Assembly: GCA_020721205.1 (NCBI GenBank)
Contig: DYNF01000031.1
Coordinates: 1-40,760 of the forward strand
DNA: 40,760 nucleotides
Source of the DNA: Prochloron sp. SulCav_FS08_3_32_3330
GTDB lineage: Bacteria > Cyanobacteriota > Cyanobacteriia > Cyanobacteriales > DYNF01
Direction of reading: 5' to 3'
How positions within the stretch are numbered: the first letter of the stretch is position 1; every line of letters starts with the position of its first letter. Positions 22,846 to 31,289 of this stretch are shown in pieces. Below the pieces are notes generated by a model. It had not been told where the DNA came from and made no database searches. It worked only from the letters and a program-made list of their open reading frames with translations. The translations under genes and the position numbers were made by a program.

Positions 22846-23805
22846 TTAACGAACTAGGTTTAATAGCTCTTTAGGAGAAGCGAGTAAATCAATCGCCACA
22901 AAGAAAATTTTATTCTCAGGATTAAGCAAAAATCGCCAAGCGATATTCATTCCTACATTCCCACCAAACCAAGGTGTTTGACATTTTCCAGTTACTTTAA
23001 CTTGAGTAAAACCTTCATCAGCAGGTTCAGCAACCCCTCTTTCGGGAATCAGTTTGAGGTTTTGACATTCTTCTTTGAAAAACCTTAACACAGCCTCTTT
23101 TCCAATAATCGGTTTACGGAAAGGAGGTTGTAATGCTCCATCAGGGGTAAATAACTCAATTAATGCGTCAAAATCATTGGCATTTAAGTTATTCATATAA
23201 CTGGTAATAGTAGGAATATCAATGCCCTCAATTTTCACTTGTGTCCGTTGCCCAATTTCTTTCGGAGGATTGACAGGCTCACTAATCCTTTTGAAATCAC
23301 TGATTTGTTTAGGATCAAAACCCATGTCTACCACTGCATTACGCAACACGGTAATTTGTTGACCGCCTTCTAACCCAATAATTGTATTAAGCACCGCATT
23401 AGCATTGGCAGAAGCTTTGTAATTCTCAGGAATCGGAGCAATTCTTCCTTGTCTCATCAAATTTCCTAATTCATACCAAAAACCAAGTTTAACATTCGCT
23501 GTCCAAGTGGCATAAGTGCGACTAATGGGGGTATCTGTGCGATTAGCTAAATCACACATAGCCTGACTTTGTTGTAAGGGTGTCATAGACAACATTTCTT
23601 GGAGTGTTCTTTCCGCAAACTGCATACTTGCGGCACCGGGTGCGGCAATAGTAATAGTTTTACCCATTTCTAAATAAGCAAACCAGATTAAAGCAAGTTG
23701 ATCTTCGGCGCTTAATTGCTGAAATCTTGCAATAGTAGCAGGAACTGCATCAGCGGCTAAGGTACTAGGAAATATGTTTCTAGCTGTGTCTATGGTGAAT
23801 GGCAT
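22846..23805 (-). CDS. ocp: Orange carotenoid protein OCP
   Basis: A full-length 319-residue photoactive protein that quenches phycobilisome energy in strong light. The N-terminal helical domain (1-165) has Trp41, Tyr44, Trp101 and Trp110. The linker is about 166-196 and the C-terminal NTF2-like domain has Tyr203 and Trp290. Tyr203 and Trp290 match Synechocystis Tyr201 and Trp288, which hydrogen-bond the keto group, shifted by two residues in the linker. Arg155, which bridges the two domains, is kept. All pigment and switch residues are thus present, and with crtW and frp alongside this is a complete quenching kit. Confidence 0.97.
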   Translation of the reverse strand: MPFTIDTARNIFPSTLAADAVPATIARFQQLSAEDQLALIWFAYLEMGKTITIAAPGAASMQFAERTLQEMLSMTPLQQSQAMCDLANRTDTPISRTYATWTANVKLGFWYELGNLMRQGRIAPIPENYKASANANAVLNTIIGLEGGQQITVLRNAVVDMGFDPKQISDFKRISEPVNPPKEIGQRTQVKIEGIDIPTITSYMNNLNANDFDALIELFTPDGALQPPFRKPIIGKEAVLRFFKEECQNLKLIPERGVAEPADEGFTQVKVTGKCQTPWFGGNVGMNIAWRFLLNPENKIFFVAIDLLASPKELLNLVR

Positions 23806-23909
23806 ATCTTTAAAATTTATTTAAGATTTATTTAAAATTTAAAAGGTTAATAATAAATAAAATGATTTTAAAAATCAGAATTTATTATGGGTTTAAGCTC
23901 ATGTAGAAT

Positions 23910-23938
23910 AATATAACACAAAAATTAACTTTTGTAAA
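23910..23938 (-). promoter_or_regulatory. Promoter of ocp
   Basis: On the minus strand: TTTACA (23938-23933), 17 bp, TATATT (23915-23910), about 105 bp before the ocp start. It lies between ocp and the IS605 left end and is not interrupted. The leader (23806-23903) is AT-rich with a small hairpin-prone stretch. Confidence 0.55.
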
Positions 23939-24029
23939 CTTTTGTTGCAAAAATGTAATTAAGTTGACTATTTATGATGAACAAGCAATTAATAACGATC
24001 TTAATACTATCTTGAATGTCAAAAGAGGA

Positions 24030-24078
24030 CACCCGTTAAATTTCACAACAAAAAAATATCAACAGAAATTAACGGGTG
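24030..24078. repeat. Left-end hairpin of the IS605-type element
   Basis: A 14-bp stem with one bulged A and a loop of about 20 bases. Subterminal imperfect hairpins of this kind are bound by TnpA. Its CCCGTTA/TAACGGG core also occurs in the right-end hairpin. Confidence 0.65.
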
Positions 24079-24115
24079 ATGAATTTTGACCAATAAAAAG
24101 GACAGTGGGACATCC

Positions 24116-24532
24116 TTATTCTTGCGGGGATTTTTGATTCTCAACGTATTTTTTTAATTGATTTACTGTTACTCCGCCACAACTAGCAACAAAATAAGCA
24201 CCTGTCCAAAAATAAGGTTTGTTGTAAAAATATTGACTAGCTAAAGACGGAAAATCTCGTCTAATTAAGCGACTACTAACTGTTTTTAAATTGGCAATTA
24301 ATTTTGATAAAGCAATATCAGGTTTGTAATCAATTAATAAATGAACATGGTCACATTCTCCATTAAACTCAATTAAATTACATTCCCATTTGATTAATGT
24401 ATCATTAAATATTTCTTTAAGCCTGTTTAATATTTCGGGTGAAATAGCTTTTTTACGATACTTGGTGACAAAAACGATATGAACAGTAAGTCTGTAAACT
24501 GACCTAAAACCTTTATTGTAATTACTTGACAT
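24116..24532 (-). CDS. tnpA: IS200-type transposase TnpA (Y1 HUH)
   Basis: A 138-residue single-strand transposase. The HUH motif is His62-Val-His64 in GECDHVHLLIDY, and the nucleophile Tyr129 lies in QLKKYVENQ. VYRLTVHIVFVTKYRKK at 12-28 is the standard N-terminal strand. Length and motifs are normal, so it is likely active. It is transcribed away from tnpB and towards ocp, so read-through could reach ocp about 310 bp further on. Confidence 0.93.
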   Translation of the reverse strand: MSSNYNKGFRSVYRLTVHIVFVTKYRKKAISPEILNRLKEIFNDTLIKWECNLIEFNGECDHVHLLIDYKPDIALSKLIANLKTVSSRLIRRDFPSLASQYFYNKPYFWTGAYFVASCGGVTVNQLKKYVENQKSPQE

Positions 24533-24586
24533 TTTTAAACGGTAATACTACAATAATATTATATCTAAAAAATCCAAGCATTTATT

Positions 24587-25768
24587 GTGATAACTCTAAC
24601 CCAACAGTTTAAACTTAAATTAAGCAAAAAACAAATACGGGAAATTGACTTTATGTTAGAAGTTAATTGCCGAGTATATAACTTTGCTTTGACAGAAAGA
24701 AAACACTGGATTAAGAGTAGAAAATCACCAATTAATGCTTGTTCAATTATTTCTGAATATATTATTCCGGCTGAAACTCCTTACCCAAATTACAATAATC
24801 AAGCTAAAAATTTAACTATTGCTAAGAAAGATAATCTTGAATTAAAATCAGTTAATGCTCAAGTTTTACAGCAGACATTAAAAACTGTAGATCGAGCTTT
24901 TTCTGATATGAAAACTAAAGGAAATGGTTTTCCGAGATACAAGAAAAAAATGCGGAGTTTTGTATTTCCAGCAATGCTAAAAAATTGTTTAGCAAAAGGG
25001 AAAATAAAACTCCCCCAATTAGGCTGGTTAAAGATTAGACAGTCAAGGGATTATCCGATAGGATTTGAGGTAAAACAAGCAAGGATTGTTAAAAAAGCAT
25101 CTGGATATTATGTGATGTTAACTTGGGTATCCCAAGAACAATGTCCAGATATACCAGTGGGTAAAACTAGCTTAGGAATAGATGCGGGAATAGAGAGTTT
25201 TGTTGCTACTTCTAACGAGGAATTAATCAAAGCACCTAAATTTTTATTGACATCACAGCGTAAGCTTAAATTGCTACAAAGAAGATTAAAACATAAAAAA
25301 ATAGGGTCTAATAATTGGTTAAAACTTCAACAGAAAATAGCTAAAATTCATGAACAAATTGCTGATACGAGAAAGGATTGGCATTTTAAATTAGCACATA
25401 ATCTCTGTGATCAAACTGACAATATTTTTGTAGAGGATATTAATTTTAAATCTTGGAGTAGAGGAATTGTTAGAAAACAATCTCTTGACTCAGGAATAGG
25501 GCAATTTATTAATGTAATGTTGCCTTATATCTGTTGGAAACGAGGTAAATTTTATCAGAAAGTTGACAAAAATTTTACCTCTCAAGAATGTCCTAATTGT
25601 CATCAAAAAACAGGCAAAAAATCACTTAATCAAAGATTACATAATTGTCAGTTTTGTGGATATCAAGAAAACAGAGATATTGCGTCAGCAAAAGTAATAA
25701 AAAATAGAGGATTAATTGCGGTCGGACAGCCCGTAATTCAAAATGCGACTATGATTTTAATGATTTAA
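24587..25768 (+). CDS. tnpB: TnpB RNA-guided nuclease of IS605-type element
   Basis: A 393-residue protein with the split RuvC active site: Asp199 in LGIDAGIESF, Glu283 in FVEDINF, and Asp364 in ENRDIASA. The zinc finger is Cys335-x-x-Cys338 and Cys354-x-x-Cys357. The start is GTG. All catalytic residues are present, so it should be competent. TnpB uses an omega-RNA made from its own 3' end and the element's right end to cut donor-site DNA. The guide here would begin right after position 25955 (TTAAGACGAGAAGG). Confidence 0.93.
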   Translation: MITLTQQFKLKLSKKQIREIDFMLEVNCRVYNFALTERKHWIKSRKSPINACSIISEYIIPAETPYPNYNNQAKNLTIAKKDNLELKSVNAQVLQQTLKTVDRAFSDMKTKGNGFPRYKKKMRSFVFPAMLKNCLAKGKIKLPQLGWLKIRQSRDYPIGFEVKQARIVKKASGYYVMLTWVSQEQCPDIPVGKTSLGIDAGIESFVATSNEELIKAPKFLLTSQRKLKLLQRRLKHKKIGSNNWLKLQQKIAKIHEQIADTRKDWHFKLAHNLCDQTDNIFVEDINFKSWSRGIVRKQSLDSGIGQFINVMLPYICWKRGKFYQKVDKNFTSQECPNCHQKTGKKSLNQRLHNCQFCGYQENRDIASAKVIKNRGLIAVGQPVIQNATMILMI

Positions 25769-25955
25769 TGATTACTATGATTAAATCTCTAATAATATCA
25801 TAGTAATCAAAGTATAATCAAAATATAATCATAGTCAAAAATGCTTGTGGAGACGGTCTGACGGGGATTAGACAATTAAATTTGTTTGATCTAGTTAAGA
25901 GTCTGTGATACAAGAATCCCCGTTACACCCGTAGGGTTAACGGTGGGAGTGTCAA
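25769..25955 (+). ncRNA. Probable omega-RNA scaffold at the element right end
   Basis: The 187 bp after the tnpB stop carry small inverted repeats (GACTATGATT-type bases near 25747-25841, then the hairpin at 25918-25948) and end at TCAA. In this family the region is copied into the guide RNA. Limits of the RNA 5' end are not visible. Confidence 0.5.
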
Positions 25956-25979
25956 TTAAGACGAGAAGGATATAACATA

Positions 25980-26010
25980 AAGATTCAAAATAGAAAAGTT
26001 TGAATCTTTA
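25980..26010. repeat. Hairpin between the IS element and ftsH
   Basis: AAAGATTCAAA pairs with TTTGAATCTTT over a 9-base loop. It may be an old host terminator. The remaining part of this 395-bp gap holds the ftsH promoter and no gene I can support. Confidence 0.5.
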
Positions 26011-26074
26011 TGAGAATTACGTTAAATTTAATTAAGAGATTGGTTAATTTACTGATCCTCGATGGAAATAAATC

Positions 26075-26103
26075 TTGACAAAAATAAAAATTTAAGTTAT
26101 GGG
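26075..26103 (+). promoter_or_regulatory. Promoter of ftsH
   Basis: TTGACA (26075-26080), 17 bp, TATGGG (26098-26103), 60 bp before the ATG. The leader includes TAAGTTATGGG with its near-complement CCCTAACTTA about 20 bases on, a possible regulatory stem. Confidence 0.45.
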
Positions 26104-26163
26104 AATTAACTTTTTTCCCTAACTTAATTTTAAAATTAAAAAAACTCACAGTAAAACATAAAC

Positions 26164-28053
26164 ATGAAATCTTTTCCTTGGAAAACTGTTCTCCTTTGGG
26201 CATTACCCTTATTAGTGGTAGGCTTCTTCTTTTGGCAAGGGGCTTTTACCCCCGCCACAGGCAATATGGGCAGTAATACAGCTAATTCTCGCATGACTTA
26301 TGGACGCTTTCTGGAATACTTAGACACTGGAAAAGTGGTCAGTGTAGACCTGTTTGATGGTGGACGTACGGCGATCGTTCAAGCGATAGATCCTCAAGTG
26401 GATAATCAACTGCAAAAATTACGGGTTGATCTACCTTACAGCGCTCCTGAGTTAATTACTCGTTTAAGAGATTCTAATATCGTTTTTGACTCTCACCCTG
26501 CGCGTAATGATGGCGCACTGTGGGGATTTTTAGGTAATTTAATCTTTCCTTTATTATTAATCGGTTCTTTATTTTTCCTGTTTCGTCGTTCGGGTAATAT
26601 GCCCGGCGGTCCCGGTCAAGCGATGAATTTTGGTAAATCTCGCGCTAAATTCCAAATGGATGCTCAAACTGGTATTATGTTTGATGATGTGGCGGGTATT
26701 GATGAAGCTAAAGAAGAATTACAGGAAGTTGTTACTTTCTTAAAACAACCGGAAAAATTTACCGCCGTTGGCGCTCGTATTCCTAAAGGCGTTTTATTAG
26801 TGGGTCCTCCCGGAACTGGTAAAACTTTACTAGCTAAAGCGATCGCTGGGGAAGCCGGAGTTCCTTTTTTCAGCATTTCTGGCTCGGAGTTTGTGGAAAT
26901 GTTCGTCGGTGTAGGGGCTTCAAGGGTACGGGATTTATTTAAAAAAGCGAAAGAAAATGCTCCCTGTTTAATCTTTATAGATGAGATTGACGCAGTGGGT
27001 CGTCAACGGGGCGCTGGTATCGGTGGCGGTAACGATGAGCGCGAACAAACTTTAAACCAATTATTAACGGAAATGGATGGTTTTGAGGGCAATACAGGTA
27101 TTATTATTATTGCCGCTACTAACCGCCCTGATGTGTTAGATTCTGCTTTAATGCGTCCGGGTCGTTTCGATCGCCAAGTAATGGTGGATACTCCTGATAT
27201 TAAAGGACGTTTAGGTATTTTAGAAGTTCACGCGCGGAATAAAAAATTGGCTACTACTGTTTCTTTAGATGCGATCGCTCGTCGTACTCCGGGTTTTTCA
27301 GGGGCTGACTTGGCAAACTTACTCAATGAAGCGGCTATTTTAACCGCCCGTCGTCGTAAAGAAGCGATCACGATTAATGAAATAGATGACGCTGTGGATC
27401 GGGTAATAGCGGGTATGGAAGGCACTCCTTTAGTAGATAGCAAGAGTAAAAGGCTGATCGCTTATCATGAAGTGGGTCATGCGATCGTGGGTACTTTATT
27501 AAAAGATCATGATCCTGTACAAAAAGTAACTTTAATCCCTCGGGGACAAGCTCAAGGTTTAACATGGTTTACTCCTAATGAAGAACAAGGTTTAACGACT
27601 AAATCTCAGTTAATGGCTCGAATCGCTGGAGCGATGGGGGGACGTGCCGCCGAAGAAGAAGTTTTCGGTCATGATGAGGTGACAACGGGAGCCGGGGGCG
27701 ACTTACAACAAGTTAGCGGAATGGCTCGTCAAATGGTCACACGCTTTGGCATGAGTGACTTAGGACCTCTTTCCTTAGAAGGTCAAGGAGGAGAAGTTTT
27801 CCTCGGTGCTGGTTTAATGTCCCGTGCTGAGTATTCTGAGGTTATTGCTTCTCAGATTGATGAGGCAGTTCGTTCGATCGCTGAATCAGGTCATCAAATG
27901 GCACGGAAAATCGTGCGAGAAAACCGAGTCGTGATTGATCGTTTAGTGGATCTTTTGATTGAAAAAGAAACGATTAACGGCGAGGAATTTCGTCAGATTG
28001 TAGCTGAGTATACAGTAGTTCCTGAAAAAGAACAATTTGTTGCTCAAATTTAA
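26164..28053 (+). CDS. ftsH: Thylakoid ATP-dependent protease FtsH (FtsH2 type)
   Basis: A 629-residue membrane AAA protease. Membrane helices are at about 7-25 and 120-140 with a lumenal/periplasmic part between. Walker A GPPGTGKT is at 214-221, Walker B FIDEIDA at 271-277, SRH region [20 protein letters not shown] at 319-338, and the zinc site His435-Glu-x-x-His439. The N-terminus ([20 protein letters not shown]) and much of the body match the slr0228/FtsH2 type as I recall it. This is the subunit that, paired with FtsH3, degrades damaged D1 during photosystem II repair. Its position beside the OCP cluster groups two light-stress functions, though they are separated by an IS element. Confidence 0.96.
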   Translation: MKSFPWKTVLLWALPLLVVGFFFWQGAFTPATGNMGSNTANSRMTYGRFLEYLDTGKVVSVDLFDGGRTAIVQAIDPQVDNQLQKLRVDLPYSAPELITRLRDSNIVFDSHPARNDGALWGFLGNLIFPLLLIGSLFFLFRRSGNMPGGPGQAMNFGKSRAKFQMDAQTGIMFDDVAGIDEAKEELQEVVTFLKQPEKFTAVGARIPKGVLLVGPPGTGKTLLAKAIAGEAGVPFFSISGSEFVEMFVGVGASRVRDLFKKAKENAPCLIFIDEIDAVGRQRGAGIGGGNDEREQTLNQLLTEMDGFEGNTGIIIIAATNRPDVLDSALMRPGRFDRQVMVDTPDIKGRLGILEVHARNKKLATTVSLDAIARRTPGFSGADLANLLNEAAILTARRRKEAITINEIDDAVDRVIAGMEGTPLVDSKSKRLIAYHEVGHAIVGTLLKDHDPVQKVTLIPRGQAQGLTWFTPNEEQGLTTKSQLMARIAGAMGGRAAEEEVFGHDEVTTGAGGDLQQVSGMARQMVTRFGMSDLGPLSLEGQGGEVFLGAGLMSRAEYSEVIASQIDEAVRSIAESGHQMARKIVRENRVVIDRLVDLLIEKETINGEEFRQIVAEYTVVPEKEQFVAQI

Positions 28054-28084
28054 TAGTTTAAGAATGATAAAATCTTTTTAATGA

Positions 28085-28121
28085 TTAAACTTCCGAAATT
28101 TTTGAAATTTCGGAAGTTTAA
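28085..28121 (+). terminator. Terminator of ftsH
   Basis: A perfect 17-bp stem, TTAAACTTCCGAAATTT with its complement, loop TTG, followed by TTTTATT. Strong intrinsic terminator 32 bp after the stop codon. Confidence 0.85.
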
Positions 28122-28139
28122 TTTTATTGCCATCCACAG

Positions 28140-28715
28140 GCAGGGCGTTTTCATTCTTTTTTTTCCCAACGGGTTGAAACCCGTTGCTACCCAAACAAAA
28201 CCCGTCTTTACGGGTTTTAGGATTAAATATTAACTAATATTAAAAAATTAAACCTGCGAAGGCAGGTTTTGTTTGTGTAGCAACGGGTTTCAACCCGTTG
28301 CTTTTTGGAGAATGAAAACGCCCTGCCGTCGACCCAAGGCGTTTTCATTCTTTTTTTTCCCAACGGGTTTCAACCCGTTGCTACACAAACAAAACCCGTC
28401 TTTACGGGTTTTAGGATTAAATATTAAATAATTTTAAAAAATTCAACCTGCGTATGCCTGTTTTGTTTATGTAGCAACGGGTTTCAACCCGTTGCTTTTT
28501 GGAGAATGAAAACGCCCTGCCGTCGACCCAAGGCGTTTTCATTCTTTTTTTTCCCAACGGGTTTCAACCCGTTGCTACACAAACAAAACCCGTCTTTACG
28601 GGTTTTAGGATTAAATATTAAATAATTTTAAAAAAATTCAACCTGCGTATGCCTGTTTTGCTTATGTAGCAACGGGTTTCAACCCGTTGCTTTTTGGAGA
28701 ATGAAAACGCCCTGC
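28140..28715. repeat. Three tandem copies of a 194-bp palindromic repeat (MITE-like)
   Basis: Units begin with GGCGTTTTCATTCT at 28144, 28338 and 28532, an exact 194-bp period. Each ends with the complement AGAATGAAAACGCC. Inside each are two copies of the palindrome CAACGGGTTTCAACCCGTTG facing each other, an AAACCCGTC..ACGGGTTT hairpin and an AACCTGCG..hairpin. So each unit is one large nested foldback. Units are separated by CTGCCGTCGACCCAA. Half a copy lies at 40595-40681 and an end fragment at 38787-38805, so this is a dispersed family. No coding capacity. Confidence 0.9.
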
Positions 28716-28726
28716 TTTAGGCAGTA

Positions 28727-28754
28727 GTAACTGGTAACTGGTAACTGGTAACTG
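28727..28754 (+). repeat. Four copies of GTAACTG
   Basis: A 7-bp unit repeated four times without mismatch, between the palindromic array and aroF. Simple slippage repeat. Confidence 0.9.
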
Positions 28755-28830
28755 AAATGACAGGGTATCTCCAAAATTTTTTTGTACAATTAAAAATTAA
28801 GTTTATTCTTTCGATAACAGAAAAATTATT

Positions 28831-29865
28831 ATGATTATTGTCATGAAAACTGGCACGTCAAAAGCTGAGATTGAGCGTGTCACTCAAGAGATTAAAACTT
28901 TACACCTCACTCCTGAGTTGATTATTGGAGAACAAAAAGTGGTCATTGGTTTGGTGGGAGATACTGCTTCCTTTTCTTTAGAGCGAGTTCAAGAAATTAG
29001 TCCTTGGATCGAGCAGGTGGTAAGGATTGAACAGCCTTTTAAACGTACCAGTCTTGATTTTAGAAATGGTGAGTATAGTGAGGTTACAGTGCCTACTCCT
29101 AATGGCGATGTAATTTTTGGCAAAAATCAGCCCCTTGTGGTGGTAGCTGGTCCCTGTTCAGTGGAAAATGAGGAAATGATCGTGGAAACAGCGCTCAAAG
29201 TTAAAGCGTCCGGGGCAAAATTTCTCCGAGGTGGTGCTTATAAACCTCGTACTTCTCCTTATGCTTTTCAGGGTTATGGTGAAAGTGCTTTAGAGTTATT
29301 AGGAGCGGCAAGGGAAGCTAGTGGATTAGGAATTATTACTGAGGTAATGGATACAGCAGATTTAGATTTAGTAGCTAATTATGCAGATATTATTCAAATT
29401 GGCGCTCGTAATATGCAAAATTTTCCTTTATTAAAAAAGGTGGGTTCTCAGGAAAAACCTGTTTTATTAAAGAGGGGAATGTCCTCTACTATTGATGAAT
29501 GGTTAATGGCGGCAGAGTATATTTTGGCAGGAAGTAATAGTAATGTGATTCTTTGTGAGCGTGGTATTCGTACTTTTGATAGTCGTTATACTCGTAATAC
29601 TCTGGATTTATCGGTCATACCTGTTTTACGCTCTTTAACTCATTTACCAATTATGATTGATCCTAGTCACGGTACGGGAAAATCGGATTATGTTCCGGCT
29701 ATGGCTTTAGGGGCGATCGCCGCCGGAACTGATGCTTTAATGATTGAAGTTCATCCCACACCCTCAAAAGCCCTTTCTGATGGACCTCAATCCTTAACAC
29801 CCCTAGCTTTTGACAAATTAATGAAAGAAATGGCGATCGTTGGAAAAGCAGTTAAGCGTTGGTAG
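28831..29865 (+). CDS. aroF: DAHP synthase (3-deoxy-7-phosphoheptulonate synthase), type I-beta
   Basis: A 344-residue enzyme joining phosphoenolpyruvate and erythrose-4-phosphate, the first step of the shikimate pathway. An N-terminal ferredoxin-like regulatory domain (1-70) precedes the barrel. Barrel motifs are [13 protein letters not shown] (about 103-115), [54 protein letters not shown] and IDPSHGTGK, with the late [11 protein letters not shown]. Metal and substrate residues (Cys in GPCS, His in PSHG, Glu in IEVH) are in place. The regulatory domain suggests feedback control by an aromatic amino acid or prephenate. Confidence 0.95.
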   Translation: MIIVMKTGTSKAEIERVTQEIKTLHLTPELIIGEQKVVIGLVGDTASFSLERVQEISPWIEQVVRIEQPFKRTSLDFRNGEYSEVTVPTPNGDVIFGKNQPLVVVAGPCSVENEEMIVETALKVKASGAKFLRGGAYKPRTSPYAFQGYGESALELLGAAREASGLGIITEVMDTADLDLVANYADIIQIGARNMQNFPLLKKVGSQEKPVLLKRGMSSTIDEWLMAAEYILAGSNSNVILCERGIRTFDSRYTRNTLDLSVIPVLRSLTHLPIMIDPSHGTGKSDYVPAMALGAIAAGTDALMIEVHPTPSKALSDGPQSLTPLAFDKLMKEMAIVGKAVKRW

Positions 29866-29896
29866 GGAAAAAGTTTGTTGTTGTGCTTCAGCGCTA

Positions 29897-30064
29897 AAGA
29901 TCGTGGTGCCAAAGCACAGTAGATCGTGGTGCTAAAGCCCAACAACGAACCTCCATTTTTTTAGAGCTAAAGATCGTGGTGCTAAAGCCCAACAACGAAC
30001 CTCCATTTTTTTAGAGCTAAAGATCGTGGTGCTAAAGCACAACAACGAACCTCCATTTTTTTTA
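29897..30064 (+). repeat. Tandem 50-bp repeat, about three copies
   Basis: GATCGTGGTGCTAAAGCMC followed by AACAACGAACCTCCATTTTT and TTAGAGCTAAA recurs every 50 bp (starts near 29922, 29972 and 30022), with a partial first unit at 29897. GTTGTTGTGCTT at about 29877 is the complement of the AAGCACAACAAC end of the array, so the whole block can fold back. It fills the gap between aroF and chlG; no gene seen. Confidence 0.85.
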
Positions 30065-30120
30065 CTCTACAGTTTATACTTAATCCTAGATTTAATCTTA
30101 ATATTTCTTAATAAAAAATT

Positions 30121-31098
30121 ATGTCTGAAAATACGACTCAAACTCAAGATAATACCTCAAAAACCCGTCAAATGCTTGGTATGAAAGGAGCAAGTGCGGG
30201 AGAAACTAATATTTGGAAAATTCGCCTTCAGTTAATGAAACCGATCACATGGATCCCTTTGATCTGGGGCGTAGTCTGTGGTGCGGCTTCCTCCGGCGCT
30301 TATACATGGAATCTTGAAAATTTCTTGATGGCTCTTGCCTGTATGCTCTTATCTGGTCCATTAATGACAGGCTATACTCAAACTATTAATGACTATTATG
30401 ACAGAGAAATTGACGCTATTAATGAGCCTTATCGCCCGATTCCCTCCGGTGCGATTACCATTCCTCAAGTAAAAACTCAAATTGTGGTTTTATTAGGAAG
30501 TGGTTTAATTTTATCTTATCTGTTAGATATGTGGGCAAAACATGACTTTCCTATTATGTTTTGTTTAACCTTATTAGGAACATTTTTAGCATATATTTAT
30601 TCAGCACCACCGTTAAAATTAAAACAAAATGGTTGGCTCGGAAATTATGCTTTAGGTGCAAGTTATATTGCTTTACCTTGGTGGGCTGGTCATGCTTTAT
30701 TTGGTCAGTTAAATTGGACAATTGTAGTCTTAACTTTATTCTATAGTTTAGCAGGTTTAGGGATAGCTGTTGTTAACGATTTCAAAAGTGTAGAAGGGGA
30801 TGAAAAATTAGGTTTAAAATCTATTCCTGTCATGTTTGGAATTAAAACTGCCGCATGGGTTTGTGTAATTATGATTGATGTATTTCAAGCAGGAATTGCG
30901 GGATATTTAATCAGCATTAATCAACAACTTTATGCCACAATTTTACTATTATTAATAATTCCTCAAATCACTTTTCAAGATATGTATTTCTTAAGAGATC
31001 CTTTGAAAAATGATGTAAAATATCAAGCTAGTGCGCAACCTTTTCTCGTATTAGGAATGTTAGTCGCAGGATTAGCTTTAGGACATAGTGTAATGTGA
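30121..31098 (+). CDS. chlG: Chlorophyll synthase ChlG
   Basis: A 325-residue UbiA-type prenyltransferase that attaches the geranylgeranyl or phytyl tail to chlorophyllide a in the thylakoid membrane. The first Asp-rich motif is NDYYDREIDAINEPYRPIPS and the second is VNDFKSVEGDEKLGLKSIP, both characteristic. About eight or nine hydrophobic helices follow in the expected order. The polar N-terminus (1-35) with MLGMKGASAGETN is typical of cyanobacterial ChlG. Frame intact, own terminator. Confidence 0.96.
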   Translation: MSENTTQTQDNTSKTRQMLGMKGASAGETNIWKIRLQLMKPITWIPLIWGVVCGAASSGAYTWNLENFLMALACMLLSGPLMTGYTQTINDYYDREIDAINEPYRPIPSGAITIPQVKTQIVVLLGSGLILSYLLDMWAKHDFPIMFCLTLLGTFLAYIYSAPPLKLKQNGWLGNYALGASYIALPWWAGHALFGQLNWTIVVLTLFYSLAGLGIAVVNDFKSVEGDEKLGLKSIPVMFGIKTAAWVCVIMIDVFQAGIAGYLISINQQLYATILLLLIIPQITFQDMYFLRDPLKNDVKYQASAQPFLVLGMLVAGLALGHSVM

Positions 31099-31111
31099 AC
31101 TTTAATTATCT

Positions 31112-31141
31112 AAAAAGTCGGGGATTTATCTCCGACTTTTT
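31112..31141 (+). terminator. Terminator of chlG
   Basis: AAAAAGTCGG (31112-31121) pairs with CCGACTTTTT (31132-31141), then TAAT. Fourteen bases after the chlG stop. Confidence 0.85.
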
Positions 31142-31289
31142 AATATGGAAATAAATGATTCTGTGGGAGAATCCAGTTTTTAGTTTTGCTATTAAAAAGG
31201 AGATCGGCAAAAAGATCGGCAATTTTTACCCATGTTAATCCCTATAGGCTATACTAGACAATATATTTAGCTTATTAAAATATCGGCAA

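Larger units (their letters stand above)
24016..25955. mobile_element. Complete IS200/IS605-type element
   Basis: Divergent tnpA and tnpB between a left hairpin (24030-24044 with 24065-24078, CACCCGTTAAATTTC with its complement, one bulge) and a right end after tnpB. The right end holds a GTTA..TAAC hairpin at 25918-25948 and ends at TCAA (25952-25955). Right boundary fairly sure by comparison with position 1-54; left boundary near 24016 uncertain by about 10 bases. These elements move as single strands and leave no target duplication. Confidence 0.75.

Noticed and set aside
28140-28715. CRISPR array
   Set aside because: The whole 194-bp unit is repeated, including the parts between hairpins, so there are no variable spacers; no cas genes nearby.
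29897-30064. CRISPR array with 50-bp period
   Set aside because: All bases of the unit are conserved between copies; nothing behaves as a spacer.
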